From DATJPR01 sp963752915 (GTDB lineage: Bacteria; Bacteroidota; Ignavibacteria; UBA10030; UBA6906): a stretch of 64,000 nucleotides of DNA. Below are positions 7,922 through 16,502 of the stretch, piece by piece. How positions within the stretch are numbered: the first letter of the stretch is position 1; each line of letters opens with the position of its first letter. The notes below the pieces were generated by a model. That model worked only from the letters and a program-made list of their open reading frames with translations. It had not been told where the DNA came from and made no database searches. Where the stretch lies: NCBI GenBank assembly GCA_963752915.1, contig CAVVZZ010000013.1:682001-746000 (forward strand). Direction: 5' to 3'. Made by a program: the position numbers and the translations under genes.

Positions 7922-9010
7922 CTAGTGTGCCGTCTCCGAGATACGTTGACAAAGTCGTTCAATCTTGGCAAGAATCGAATCTGCCGTAGCTGTCCAGACA
8001 AACGGCTTGTGGTGTTTGTTGTATTGTTTAGCGTACGCTTCGATCTTTGCGGTCAGTTCTTTGACACTTGAGAAGGTGCCGCGTCGGATGGCCTGCTGCG
8101 TGATCAGGTTGAACCAGAGCTCGACCTGATTCAGCCACGATGAGTATGTCGGCGTGTAATGCACATGCCACCGATCGCGCACGGCAAGCCATCGCTTGAT
8201 GCGCGGATGCTTGTGCGTCGCATAGTTGTCGAGAATGATGTGGACGTCGAGATGCTTCGGCACGCTCGTTTCTACGTGCTTGAGGAACGCTAAAAACTCT
8301 TGATGGCGATGCCGCTCCTTGCATTGGGTGACCACATCGCCACTCGCGATGTCAAGCGCGGCAAACAGCGTTGTGGTTCCATGCCGTACGTAGTCGTGCG
8401 TGACACCCTCGACGTATCCTAACCCCATCGGGAGCATCGGTTGCGTTCGGTCCAGCGCTTGAATTTGGCTCTTTTCATCAACACACAGCACCACGGCATT
8501 CTCTGGCGGACTCAGATACAGCCCAACAATGTCCCGGACCTTTTCGACAAAGAACGGGTCGTTCGACAACTTGAAGTGTTCTTGCCGATGCGGTTGCAGA
8601 CCGAACGCGCGCCAAATCCGGTGAACGGTTGCATGAGAAATCTTGGTCTCTTCGGCGATGGACCGGACGCTCCAGTGGGTGCCATTCTTGGGCTTGGTCT
8701 TCAGGGTCTTGCGCACCAGCGCCGCCACGCGTTCGTCGGAAATCGTCCGCGGTCGTCCTGGCTTCAGGTCATCGTGCAGCCCTTGGATGCCATGCTCAAG
8801 GTAGCGTTGGCGCCAGATACCGACGGTTGGCCGCGTGAGTCGAAGCAGTGCGGCAATGGCCGTATTGGATTCGCCGGCAGCGGCTCGCAACACAAGCTGC
8901 GCTCGCACAACAAGTGCATGCGGCAGCGTCCGTGAACGGGCAAGAGCATCGAGATCCTGGCGAGCGTCCTTGCTCAACACCAGGGGCCGGATAGGACGAC
9001 CTTTCTTCAT
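7922..9010 (-). CDS. IS630-family transposase
   Basis: 362 residues, full length. N-terminal helix-turn-helix region (ESNTAIAALLRLTRPTVGIW, about 47-66) and a second, winged-helix-like part to about residue 140 (THWSVRSIAE, SHATVHRIWRAFGL), followed by a DDE domain: Asp178 in LCVDEKSQI, Asp261 in IILDNYATHKHP and Glu297 in SSWLNQVELWF, a D-35-E spacing typical of IS630. The ATG is preceded by GGAGGAA. The TAG stop borrows its last base from the flanking DNA beyond the TA target. The gene is intact, so the element may still move. Confidence 0.93.
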   Translation of the reverse strand: MKKGRPIRPLVLSKDARQDLDALARSRTLPHALVVRAQLVLRAAAGESNTAIAALLRLTRPTVGIWRQRYLEHGIQGLHDDLKPGRPRTISDERVAALVRKTLKTKPKNGTHWSVRSIAEETKISHATVHRIWRAFGLQPHRQEHFKLSNDPFFVEKVRDIVGLYLSPPENAVVLCVDEKSQIQALDRTQPMLPMGLGYVEGVTHDYVRHGTTTLFAALDIASGDVVTQCKERHRHQEFLAFLKHVETSVPKHLDVHIILDNYATHKHPRIKRWLAVRDRWHVHYTPTYSSWLNQVELWFNLITQQAIRRGTFSSVKELTAKIEAYAKQYNKHHKPFVWTATADSILAKIERLCQRISETAH

Positions 9011-9094
9011 GGTTCTTCCTCCGTAAGATAGGCGGTTGAACCATGATAAGGAACTCCGGAGTTATAGTAAAGTTATTTATGAGACACTACACTA
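7923..9094 (-). mobile_element. IS630-family insertion sequence
   Basis: About 1.17 kb. The ends are imperfect inverted repeats: on the left CTAGTGTGCCGTCTC from 7922, on the right (reverse complement from 9095) CTAGTGTAGTGTCTC. Both ends abut a TA dinucleotide (7923-7924 and 9093-9094), matching the TA target duplication of IS630/Tc1 elements. One intact transposase fills it. It lies 105 bp downstream of the C7 propeller gene, inside the cassette. Confidence 0.85.
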
Positions 9095-9550
9095 GTTGTA
9101 CGCGCCAATATTGGACAGAAACGCGACCGTGGCAAATTTGGCACGCCGCTCGGCGGCGTGCCTCTAGTCGTTAATGACTCGTCTTTCAAGTCTGCCGCAA
9201 AGAACCCAGTGGCGCCGTCGATGTTCCTGAATATCGTACATCTTCCCGGCTAGTCGACAGCTACTGAGGCGTTCCATGCCACTTTCTTGAGAAGAATCGT
9301 GCCGGAAGGACAATTATTGTTCTCTAGTATCCGAGCGACGAAGATTCTACTCATATTGATGGGGGGGTGTTCCTCGGAAGTACAAAGTTCAACCGAATGA
9401 TGCTAGAGAGAGGCGCTTCAATCTATCGTCCTCCTATTCCCAACCGCTTGAGTTGGTATATGCCTTTGATCAGTGGATGCATGGAAAGCAATCGAGGTAT
9501 CCCCGTAATGGTGTTCACATTTCCTCTATACGGTAGGGCCTAGGAGTGCG
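9095..9550. other. C7 tail after the IS, no gene; attC fossil and strong hairpin
   Basis: 456 bp without a plausible coding frame. At 9117-9133 is gaaacgcgaccgtggc, close to the end of the type-D sites (gaaacgcgaccgttaggc at 19507), so this is probably an attC fossil. At 9140-9162 is a perfect 10-bp hairpin with a TCG loop (GGCACGCCGC/GCGGCGTGCC) and no T-tract. C7 may therefore be two fused cassettes. Confidence 0.5.
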
Positions 9551-9795
9551 CCCTAACAAGCGGCTGGAGCTGACGGAAGGAGCTTCATCAAATCAAGACT
9601 GGCGAATGTCGGAGCTCAAGACGGTCGTCAGTTCTAGTTCAATAGAACGGATGTGTACCCTTGCGGTGAATGGAAGGTGGTTCCGCCGCAGGTCCCGCGC
9701 AAGGTGGTTAAGAAGAGCGGGATTCTCGATTCGAATACGACTTAGCTGAGAAATGCTAAATCGTTTCGAATCGGAATGAAACGCGGCCGTTAGGC
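9551..9795 (+). repeat. attC site 8 (type D, chimeric)
   Basis: CCCTAAC 9551-9557 and GTTAGGC 9789-9795, 245 bp. The left half is the common type (AAGCGGCTGGAGC), the right half is module D, with a long hairpin of CGATTCGAATACGACTTAGC against GCTAAATCGTTTCGAATCG and an L' of GAAACGC. L'' and L' do not match, so the site looks like a junction of two families. Confidence 0.85.
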
Positions 9796-10091
9796 GCTCT
9801 GCGGGCGGCGCGCACGAAACGAAATGAGTTGTGGGATAGAGTCTGTCCAGATCGTGAAGTGAGTTGATTAGTGGTTGCGTGTCGGTGTTCTGTTGCCTTT
9901 TCAGGCAGTCGCCTTTGGTGAATCTTTGCGGTAAGTGGAAATTGGTCCCGTTGTTTGAAGCCGTTTCAGGTGCGCGCCGCCCGCGGACTTCCGATGCACG
10001 CGGGTGGCGGACCAGAGTGAAGGTTGGTTCGGAACGAGAGTCCTTTCGCCACCCGCTTCGAACGGCTGAGAGGTCAGGCACACAAGTAAGC
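9796..10091. other. C8: apparently non-coding, structured cassette
   Basis: About 296 bp between two attC sites with no convincing gene; the longest frames lack a recognisable protein and run into the sites. It contains a perfect 15-bp inverted repeat GCGGGCGGCGCGCAC (9801-9815) and GTGCGCGCCGCCCGC (9970-9984), and a second 10-bp one GCGGGTGGCG (10000-10009) and CGCCACCCGC (10047-10056). It may specify a structured RNA, or be a cassette whose gene was lost. Confidence 0.5.
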
Positions 10092-10330
10092 GCCTAACAA
10101 GCGGCTGGAGCTGACGGAAGTACCCTTTGGGGAAAACGGCTGGCGTGAAACGAGTTCAAGATCCGAAACAACGTTACGGCAAAGATCTCAACGTTCCCTG
10201 AATCAATAGTGTATCCATTTCCGCCGCAGCCCGCCCCCGTCCGACCGGACGGTCGTCCGGGCGGGCGACCGAACGACGAGACGGCCAAGATGTTCGGTCG
10301 TTCGGGCGGGCTCAGCCGCGGCCGTTAGGC
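10092..10330 (+). repeat. attC site 9
   Basis: GCCTAAC 10092-10098 and GTTAGGC 10324-10330, 239 bp, alpha plus beta hairpins. Confidence 0.9.
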
Positions 10331-10394
10331 GGCGCGCGCGGTTGGTCGCTTTGCGGTCTCGAATCTCTATCGCACGAATCCCGGAAACGGATGA

Positions 10395-10934
10395 ATGTTT
10401 ATGGAGTCTCGTGTGAGGTGCTCTAGGATTGCGATACTTGTCGCGGCGGTCTGTTTTGTGAATGCCGGTAGAGCGGAATCTCCACCTGAAATTCGCATGG
10501 CCACTGTGTACTGTGGGGTGGGTCCTTCGGAAGTACTTCACGCAGGTGTGGGTGTACAACTCAGTGATCGTATTAGCGTTGGTCCAACGGTCGGTTGGTT
10601 TCTCATCAACTCGCACGAGGCAGGCACGCTCGATGTCGTATGGGCGCTCGGCATGCGGGGCTCCTACTTCTTCAACGCTGACGGTCGCGGGATGTTCTTG
10701 GGAGTTAACAATGCAACATGCGACCTAATGTACCTGACGCCCTATGACATTCCAGCCGATGGCAATAGGTTCAAGCCCAGCGGTGTAGGGATTGAAATGA
10801 CCGTAGGGCACGACTGCGCGCTCGATTCCGGTGTCGGTATTTATTGGGGTGCCGGGTTTTCGCTCAGCATTCATCGGGACGCTCCCCCGATGCTGTTCCC
10901 GGCGCTCAAGTGTGGGTTGCATCTTGATTTATGA
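10395..10934 (+). CDS. C9: exported barrel-like protein
   Basis: 179 residues (or 177 if the second ATG at 10401 is used). Signal peptide with a cleavage site near FVNAGRAES. The mature part has alternating segments such as VGPTVGWFLINS, RGSYFFNADG and GIYWGAGFSLSI, suggesting a small outer-membrane barrel. Three cysteines. No known family. Single gene of its cassette. Confidence 0.6.
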   Translation: MFMESRVRCSRIAILVAAVCFVNAGRAESPPEIRMATVYCGVGPSEVLHAGVGVQLSDRISVGPTVGWFLINSHEAGTLDVVWALGMRGSYFFNADGRGMFLGVNNATCDLMYLTPYDIPADGNRFKPSGVGIEMTVGHDCALDSGVGIYWGAGFSLSIHRDAPPMLFPALKCGLHLDL

Positions 10935-10988
10935 CATTGGCGGTTACACGATTGTCAACGCCAAGCCGTCCGTATTCCGTTGCGCGCC

Positions 10989-11197
10989 GCCTAACAAGCG
11001 GCTGGAGCTGACGGAAGTACCCTGAATCAGAAGTGGCTGGCGTGAAACGAGCTCAAGATCCGAAACAACGGTGAAGCTGACATCTCAACGTACCCTCATT
11101 CAATAGTGAATCCATATCCGCCGCAGCCCGCCCGACCGAACGACGAGACGGCCAAGATGTTCGGTCGTTCGGGCGGGCTTAGCCGCGGCCGTTAGGG
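10989..11197 (+). repeat. attC site 10
   Basis: GCCTAAC 10989-10995 and GTTAGGG 11191-11197, 209 bp, alpha hairpin. Confidence 0.9.
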
Positions 11198-11227
11198 CGC
11201 AATTGCCGCACCAATTCTGAGGGAGTC

Positions 11228-12502
11228 ATGACTCACACCGGATCAATACTCACAGGCGTGCTTCTTGCTGTATTTGTGGGTGCACCAACCCTCATTTCTG
11301 CGCAGTGGGTCCAATGCGGGTTGAGTGGTTTTGATGTTCTGGCACTCGGCACTACGGGCTCGAACCTTTATGCCTCGACTTGGGGGCATAGCGTATATCG
11401 CTCCACCGATTATGGAGAAACCTGGGATTCGCTCGACCTCGGTAGCTCAAACGTAAGCGTCTGGGCGTTCGCAGTCGACGACACAGAACTGTTCGCAGCT
11501 GGTAGCTACCTCTATCGCTCGGCCGACAATGGACTGCACTGGGCGGTTGTCGATTCTTCACTCGTAGGTCTTACGTCAGTTGCCGTTTGCGGCGACCACC
11601 TGCTCGCTGGAACCTGGGCCCATGGAATCTATGGCTCGTCAGATCACGGCAGAACTTGGCGGGTACAGAATGTTGGATTGACAGATTACTATATCCATTC
11701 GCTGGCATTCGTTGATTCCACAGCATATGCAGGCGCAGAATGGGACAGTCACCCGAATCAGGGCGGGCATGTCTTCAGCTCAACAAACTTTGGTGAGAAT
11801 TGGACTGTCGCCAGCACGGGATTGCCCGATAAAATCATCAATCATCTGACACCTATAGAAGGGGCGATTTACGTCTGCCTAAGCGACTATGGGGGTGTGT
11901 ATCGATCAACAGACGAAGGTCGCAATTGGGCCCCAGTGACCAACGGCCTTCACTCCGTTATTCCCATGTGCATAACTGGGGTTGGCACAAATTTCTGCGT
12001 TGGCGGACAGTACTTTGGTGCTAACCCAGACGTCCCCACGGATTGCATCTACCGCCTCAGTGGAGCGGGTGCAGCCTGGAGTTCATTCAGCACGGGCATG
12101 GAAGCTACCTATGTTGGCGATCTGAAAGTCCTCGGCCCTTATCTCTTTGCCGCGACGATGCAAGGTTCAGGCAAGAACGGGGTTTGGAGAAGGTCCTTGT
12201 CTGATCTGACGGAGATTCGATCAGTTCCTGGGATGCCTATCTCCTACACCTTGGATCAGAACTTTCCAAACCCATTCAATCCTACGACCACAATTCACTT
12301 CGGGATTCCTAAGCAGGCTGATGTAACAATCAAAATCTTCGACATCCTCGGGCGCAATGTTGCGGATCTCATTTCAACGGAACTGCCGCCCGGTTTCCAT
12401 TCCTATGAATGGGACGCACGTGAGTTCTCGAGCGGTGTATATTTCTGCGTGTTGAGATGCGGAGATATCGTTCTGACCAGGAAATTACTTCTGACCAAGT
12501 AG
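11228..12502 (+). CDS. C10: secreted beta-propeller protein with T9SS sorting domain
   Basis: 424 residues, ATG 11228 with GAGGGAG upstream. A signal peptide ending near TLISAQ is followed by about seven propeller blades carrying Asp-box-like turns (STDYGETWDSL, SADNGLHWAV, SSDHGRTWRV, STDEGRNWAP). The C-terminal 85 residues are a T9SS type A sorting domain with QNFPNPFNPTTTIHF, LGRNVADLI and GVYFCVL. Domain layout as in C7 but with one propeller and much more diverged blades. Binding partner unknown. Confidence 0.85.
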   Translation: MTHTGSILTGVLLAVFVGAPTLISAQWVQCGLSGFDVLALGTTGSNLYASTWGHSVYRSTDYGETWDSLDLGSSNVSVWAFAVDDTELFAAGSYLYRSADNGLHWAVVDSSLVGLTSVAVCGDHLLAGTWAHGIYGSSDHGRTWRVQNVGLTDYYIHSLAFVDSTAYAGAEWDSHPNQGGHVFSSTNFGENWTVASTGLPDKIINHLTPIEGAIYVCLSDYGGVYRSTDEGRNWAPVTNGLHSVIPMCITGVGTNFCVGGQYFGANPDVPTDCIYRLSGAGAAWSSFSTGMEATYVGDLKVLGPYLFAATMQGSGKNGVWRRSLSDLTEIRSVPGMPISYTLDQNFPNPFNPTTTIHFGIPKQADVTIKIFDILGRNVADLISTELPPGFHSYEWDAREFSSGVYFCVLRCGDIVLTRKLLLTK

Positions 12503-12513
12503 GCAATTGCGCC

Positions 12514-12753
12514 ACCTAACAAGCGGCTGGAGCTGACGGAAGGTCTCGCGATCAGAAGTGGCTGGCGTGAAACGAGTTCAAGAATCGAAACAACGGTACG
12601 GCTGAGATCTCAACGTACCAGTATCCAAACAGTGTAGTTGATACCGCCGCAGCCCGCCCCCGTCCGACCGGACGGTCGTCCGGGCGGGCGACCGAACGAC
12701 GAGACGGCCAAGATGTTCGGTCGTTCGGGCGGGCTCAGCCGCGGCCGTTGGCC
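12514..12753 (+). repeat. attC site 11
   Basis: ACCTAAC 12514-12520 and an aberrant core GTTGGCC 12747-12753 (one A missing relative to GTTAGGCC), 240 bp, alpha plus beta hairpins. The altered core may reduce recombination here. Confidence 0.88.
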
Positions 12754-12765
12754 GCTGGCAGGCTC

Positions 12766-13104
12766 CTACATCTCGGAGAGGACGTGATCGACGACGACCT
12801 TCAACGGAGGGATGTCTTCTTTGGTGGTGAGCCAGACCTTCTCGACGTCGACGCCGAAGTAGTCGTGAATCAATTTGTCGCGCATCCGGGCAATATCCTG
12901 CCACGGAATCTGGTTGTGAGAGGTACGAAAGGTGGGGGAGAGACGTTTTGTTGCTTCGCCGATAATCTCGATCTGGCGAATCACACCGTCCTGGATGAGA
13001 GTCTGTTGTTTGAAGGTCAACTCGTCAACGCCGCGAAGGTATTCTTCTATCCGGCCGATGGCATCTTGAATGTGGTGCAGGTATACGCCGTCGTCATGCG
13101 GCAT
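12766..13104 (-). CDS. hepT: C11: HepT-like HEPN toxin
   Basis: 112-residue all-helical HEPN protein. The RNase motif RX4HXY is intact at residues 75-82 (RDKLIHDY: Arg75, His80, Tyr82). In characterised MntA/HepT pairs the nucleotidyltransferase AMPylates the motif tyrosine and silences the toxin. It is the downstream gene, overlapping mntA by 11 bp. The stop is 13 bp from the attC core. Confidence 0.9.
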   Translation of the reverse strand: MPHDDGVYLHHIQDAIGRIEEYLRGVDELTFKQQTLIQDGVIRQIEIIGEATKRLSPTFRTSHNQIPWQDIARMRDKLIHDYFGVDVEKVWLTTKEDIPPLKVVVDHVLSEM

Positions 13105-13384
13105 AGATGAGTTGCCGTTCTTTGAGGATACGGTCCCGTAGGTACGGACTCAGGGCTTCTTCGGTCTGAAGGTCTACCTCTCGACCCAGCAGATGAGCCA
13201 ATTCGCGCTCAAGTGCGACCATTCTCAAAAAGCTGACACGTTCGGAGAAGGAGACTAAGAGGTCGATATCACTGTCACTGCGGGCCTCTCCGCGTGCATA
13301 GGAACCAAACACGGAGAGTGAGCTGACGCCGTACTTTGAGCACAGGATCTTAATTTGAGTGATATCTGCTGGTAGACCTGTCAT
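13094..13384 (-). CDS. mntA: C11: MntA-like minimal nucleotidyltransferase antitoxin
   Basis: 96 residues with the polymerase-beta-type motif GSYARGEARSDSDIDLLV: Gly27-Ser28 and the metal-binding Asp39 and Asp41. A third carboxylate is likely in EVDLQT (about residue 70). It is expected to AMPylate and neutralise HepT. First gene of the pair, on the minus strand like the other TA modules of the array. Confidence 0.9.
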   Translation of the reverse strand: MTGLPADITQIKILCSKYGVSSLSVFGSYARGEARSDSDIDLLVSFSERVSFLRMVALERELAHLLGREVDLQTEEALSPYLRDRILKERQLIYAA

Positions 13385-13446
13385 TGTTGTCTCGTATGCT
13401 AACTTTCAGGGGCAAATTTAGGCATTTGTTTGTTCACTTGCCAGCG

Positions 13447-13655
13447 GCCTAACAAGCGGCTGGAGCTGACGGAAGTACGGTGGTCGGGAAACGGCTGGCG
13501 TGAAACGAGTTCAAGATCCGAAACAACGGTACGGCTAAGATCTCAACGTTCCCTGAATCAATAGTGTATCCATTTCCGCCGCAGCCCGCCCGACCGAACG
13601 ACGAGACGGCCAAGATGTTCGGTCGTTCGGGCGGGCTCAGCCGCGGCCGTTAGGG
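13447..13655 (+). repeat. attC site 12
   Basis: GCCTAAC 13447-13453 and GTTAGGG 13649-13655, 209 bp, alpha hairpin. Last site of the alpha zone. Confidence 0.9.
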
Positions 13656-13676
13656 CGCAAGCCCAGGGATAGAAGC

Positions 13677-14258
13677 ATGCGCATCTTCATTTGCCTTCTT
13701 GTTACACTAATCTTTGCGCCTCGACATCTGGTCGCGCACGACCTTTTCATTCTAGCCAAAGCTGGTCAATCTTCATACGGGTCTCTGTATCTGGGGATTG
13801 TGCCAGGAGGAGCTGCTGACAAAGAATGGAGGTCTGGTCCCATAATCAGTGCCGGCATCCGAGTGCGCGAGAGCGACAGTTTCGCGGTCGACGCGCTACT
13901 TGAGTACTCAACTCATCAACCTAGGAACAGTGAATGGGACAACCTTCTCCCCAGCAAACCAAGGAATACACTCATTGATTTGACCGTGCTTGGCCGCTCA
14001 TCCCTACGGATAGTCGGGCCAGTGCATTGTGCGTTCCTATACGGGTTGGGGTTGTCATACCAACATAAAGATGGACTCGGTCTAGCGGAACCAGGGGGCA
14101 ACGTTCCGGCGAGCAATGCACTTACGGGGGTCATTAATCTCGGCACAGCTTTGGATGTCCGTGCTCCCTCCAGTGTTGAATTCTCTATCGAGGGCAGTCT
14201 GCTATGTCGTCAGTATATCACTCCCGTCATTGTCTTCGGCGTGGCATATCTACTGTAA
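13677..14258 (+). CDS. C12: exported outer-membrane-barrel-like protein
   Basis: 193 residues. Signal peptide MRIFICLLVTLIFAPRHLVAH, then Gly/Ser-rich alternating strands (SSYGSLYLGIV, GPIISAGIRV, FLYGLGLSYQH, NLGTALDVR) and a final VIVFGVAYLL strand, a pattern of outer-membrane-beta-barrel domain proteins in this phylum. Function unknown; alone in its cassette, 21 bp after the core. Confidence 0.65.
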   Translation: MRIFICLLVTLIFAPRHLVAHDLFILAKAGQSSYGSLYLGIVPGGAADKEWRSGPIISAGIRVRESDSFAVDALLEYSTHQPRNSEWDNLLPSKPRNTLIDLTVLGRSSLRIVGPVHCAFLYGLGLSYQHKDGLGLAEPGGNVPASNALTGVINLGTALDVRAPSSVEFSIEGSLLCRQYITPVIVFGVAYLL

Positions 14259-14276
14259 CGGAAATTGGAGCTTGCG

Positions 14277-14512
14277 GCCTAACAAGCGGCTGGAGCTGAC
14301 GGAAGGTCCCTCCATCAATAGTGGCCGGCGTGAAACGAGTCCAAGAGAGGAAACAACGGTACGGCCAAGATCTCAACGTACCGTGGTTCAATAGTGTATC
14401 CCTATCCGCCGCAGCCCGCCATAAAGATGGCGGGTAAACTCAGTCCGTCCCGTCCGAAGGACGGGACGAGACCTCGTCCCGACTCTGTCGGGACGGGCCG
14501 CGGCCGTTAGGC
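14277..14512 (+). repeat. attC site 13
   Basis: GCCTAAC 14277-14283 and GTTAGGC 14506-14512, 236 bp. First site of the gamma-delta type: hairpin CCCGCC/GGCGGGTAAA, then CTCAG, then a 54-bp block of two GTCCCGTCC/GGACGGGAC-type palindromes inserted before CCGCGGCC. Confidence 0.9.
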
Positions 14513-14589
14513 GGCAACCACTTGATTTTACGCCCCTTAGTCGGCACAGCGGATGTCAGCAGAAATGTGAATATCGACGAACCCATCGT

Positions 14590-14976
14590 CTATTCCATCT
14601 TCGTCGCGATCCACCATGTAGTGCCTCCAGCATCCTTTACGGCACCACGTTTGTCTGCATCGCCTCTCTTTACTGGCTCTTGCACTGAAATTGCGCCCGT
14701 TTTCAGTGCTCGCTTATAAGTCTCGTCTACATTTGAAACGTACACATGCACATGGGACGGTATTGGCGGCCAACCCTCTGCCCCATCCGTTAACATGATT
14801 ACCGTGTCGTCCAGTCGCACCTCTGCGTGAATGAGTGATCCTCCTGGGCCAGGCACCTCGCGCAGTCTGACCCCATCAAATGCTTCCAGAAGAAATTTGA
14901 TCGTACGACTCGCTCCGTCAACGATCAAGTAAGGGGAAACACTAGAATACCCCTCAGGCTTGTGGCGGACGTTCAT
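14590..14976 (-). CDS. C13: VOC-family (PhnB-like glyoxalase fold) protein
   Basis: 128 residues from ATG 14976, which has GGAGGAG upstream. The pattern VSPYLIVDGASRTIKFLLEAF, then HAEVRLDDTVIMLTDG and HVHVYVSNVDETYKRAL matches PhnB-like members of the vicinal oxygen chelate fold. Such proteins are often dioxygenase or resistance-protein relatives; substrate unknown. It is the only minus-strand cassette gene of the array that is not part of a TA module. Confidence 0.8.
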   Translation of the reverse strand: MNVRHKPEGYSSVSPYLIVDGASRTIKFLLEAFDGVRLREVPGPGGSLIHAEVRLDDTVIMLTDGAEGWPPIPSHVHVYVSNVDETYKRALKTGAISVQEPVKRGDADKRGAVKDAGGTTWWIATKME

Positions 14977-15096
14977 GGCTCCTCCGTATGTTGTTCCTGG
15001 CGATAGGATATCGAGTTCATTTCTAAGAACGCGGCAACTACAAAAAGAATTCCGCCGAAAATGTTCGCTTGACATTTCAGCCGTCTCTCGGTTGCC

Positions 15097-15332
15097 GCCT
15101 AACAAGCGGCTGGAGCTGACGGAAGGACCCTTGGGGGAATACGGCCAGCGTGAATCGTGTTCAAGAGATGAAACAACGGTGAAGCTGACATCTCAACGTA
15201 CCCTGATTCAATAGTGTATCCATTACCGCCGCAGCCCGCCATAAAGATGGCGGGTAAACTCAGTCCGTCCCGTCCGAAGGACGGGACGAGACCTCGTCCC
15301 GACTCTGTCGGGACGGGCCGCGGCCGTTAGGC
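15097..15332 (+). repeat. attC site 14
   Basis: GCCTAAC 15097-15103 and GTTAGGC 15326-15332, 236 bp, gamma-delta hairpins. Confidence 0.9.
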
Positions 15333-15334
15333 GG

Positions 15335-15607
15335 CTACGCGGCGTGCTCGAGGTGTTTGCCGGCTTCGTAGAGGTCAAGTGCGACTTGGAGGTTCATCCA
15401 GAACTCGGATGTGGTCTTCAATTCCCGCGCAAGGAGGATGGCTGTTTCTGCGGTCATGTCACGTTTGCCGTTGATGAGAGTGTTCACACGCTGAATAGGC
15501 ACACCCATGCGGCGTGCGAGTTCAACCTGGCTGAGCTTCATCGGGCGAAGGAACTCCTCAAGGAGCACCTCGCCGGGGTGTGTGGGCTTGCGATACTTCG
15601 GAATCAT
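15335..15607 (-). CDS. higA: C14: HigA antitoxin
   Basis: 90 residues, XRE-type helix-turn-helix of the HigA/VapI group: HPGEVLLEEFLRPMKLSQVE, then LARRMGVPIQRVNTLINGKR and TAETAILLARELKTTSEFW. It binds HigB and represses the operon promoter. Downstream gene, 12 bp after higB. Its TAG stop lies 2 bp from the attC core. Confidence 0.93.
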   Translation of the reverse strand: MIPKYRKPTHPGEVLLEEFLRPMKLSQVELARRMGVPIQRVNTLINGKRDMTAETAILLARELKTTSEFWMNLQVALDLYEAGKHLEHAA

Positions 15608-15619
15608 AGGGACGTTCTC

Positions 15620-15910
15620 CTAATGGTAGTCGACAATTCCAACGTTTTTGGCGTTCCCATCGCTCCAATGGAAAACGATGCGGAATTGGTCGTTGATCCT
15701 GATACCGTACCATCCTTTGCGATCGCCTTTGAGCATCTCGAGTCGATTACCCGGAGGTGCTTTCAGGTCCTGGACTTCGTGGACGGCATTCAACATGTCC
15801 AACTTTCTCTGTGCGACCTTCCAAATCGAGCGTGGAAGTGTTCGCGCAGCTTTCGTATCCGAGCCGTTGAAGACATCTTCGGTCGCGCGGTCGACAAAGT
15901 TGAGGATCAT
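15620..15910 (-). CDS. higB: C14: HigB toxin (RelE superfamily mRNA interferase)
   Basis: 96 residues from ATG 15910; an in-frame GTG at 15925 lies inside the promoter and is rejected. RelE/HigB fold with LPRSIWKVAQRKLDMLNAV, then NRLEMLKGDRKGWYGIRIND and QFRIVFHW, the part that binds ribosomal A-site mRNA. Toxin-first order is normal for HigBA. The message is probably leaderless because the -10 box ends 5 nt before the ATG. Confidence 0.93.
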   Translation of the reverse strand: MILNFVDRATEDVFNGSDTKAARTLPRSIWKVAQRKLDMLNAVHEVQDLKAPPGNRLEMLKGDRKGWYGIRINDQFRIVFHWSDGNAKNVGIVDYH

Positions 15911-15915
15911 GATCC

Positions 15916-15944
15916 AATATACCACTTTAACACATGACGTGCAA
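15916..15944 (-). promoter_or_regulatory. higBA promoter, leaderless geometry
   Basis: Minus strand TTGCAC (15939-15944), 17-bp spacer, TATATT (15916-15921), 5 nt to the ATG of higB. Confidence 0.7.
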
Positions 15945-15971
15945 GTGTGCAGAAGACTCTTCCGCGTAGCC

Positions 15972-16208
15972 GCCTAACAAGCGGCTGGAGCTGACGGAGT
16001 CAGGCGCGATCATGAGTGGCAGGGGAAACACGAGTTCAAGAATCGAAACAACGTTGAAGCTGACATCTCAACGTACCGTTATCCAAACAGTTCAAGTGAT
16101 TCCGCCGCAGCCCGCCATAAAGATGGCGGGTAAACTCAGTCCGTCCCGTCCGAAGGACGGGACGAGACCTCGTCCCGACTCTGTCGGGACGGGCCGCGGC
16201 CGTTAGGC
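15972..16208 (+). repeat. attC site 15
   Basis: GCCTAAC 15972-15978 and GTTAGGC 16202-16208, 237 bp, gamma-delta hairpins. With 15326-15342 its left flank makes the longest cassette-end repeat, a perfect 17 bp (CCGCGTAGCCGCCTAAC at 15962-15978). Confidence 0.9.
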
Positions 16209-16502
16209 CGCCGGCACTCGACGCTTACGTGGCCGTCTGCGGAGTTCGGAGACCTTCTCGGCAAGGAGCATCTTCATCATCGACTGATATGGGACGTCAG
16301 CCTGGTTCGCAATGACTCGTATGTGTGCCAAGAGCGATTCGGGTAACCGAATCGAGATAATCCGGCTGGTGGGCTTGAGGTTTGGGAAGGAGGCTCGAGA
16401 AACGCTCGAAGGGTCAAAGTAGTCGGAGATGTCATGCTTTGCCCAGAACTTGCGTTCTGCATCCTCTGAGGCAAATTTAGGGATTCTTTTCAAGCGCTTC
16501 AT
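16203..16502 (-). CDS. brnA: C15: BrnA/CopG-type antitoxin
   Basis: 99 residues. A basic N-terminal region and AERKFWAKHDISDY are followed by a ribbon-helix-helix segment (SRIISIRLPESLLAHIRVIA, then VPYQSMMKMLLAEKVSEL), the arrangement of BrnA-like antitoxins that bind BrnT and operator DNA. It overlaps the upstream toxin gene by 26 bp. The TAA stop (16203-16205) is made by the attC core, so the gene reaches the very end of the cassette. Confidence 0.88.
   Translation of the reverse strand: MKRLKRIPKFASEDAERKFWAKHDISDYFDPSSVSRASFPNLKPTSRIISIRLPESLLAHIRVIANQADVPYQSMMKMLLAEKVSELRRRPRKRRVPAA

Noticed and set aside
8441..8935. Plus-strand frame over the transposase
   Set aside because: Shadow of the IS630 transposase, which has intact catalytic residues on the other strand.
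9864..10097. 77-codon frame in cassette C8
   Set aside because: No ribosome site or recognisable protein, low-complexity Arg-rich composition, and it runs into the next attC.
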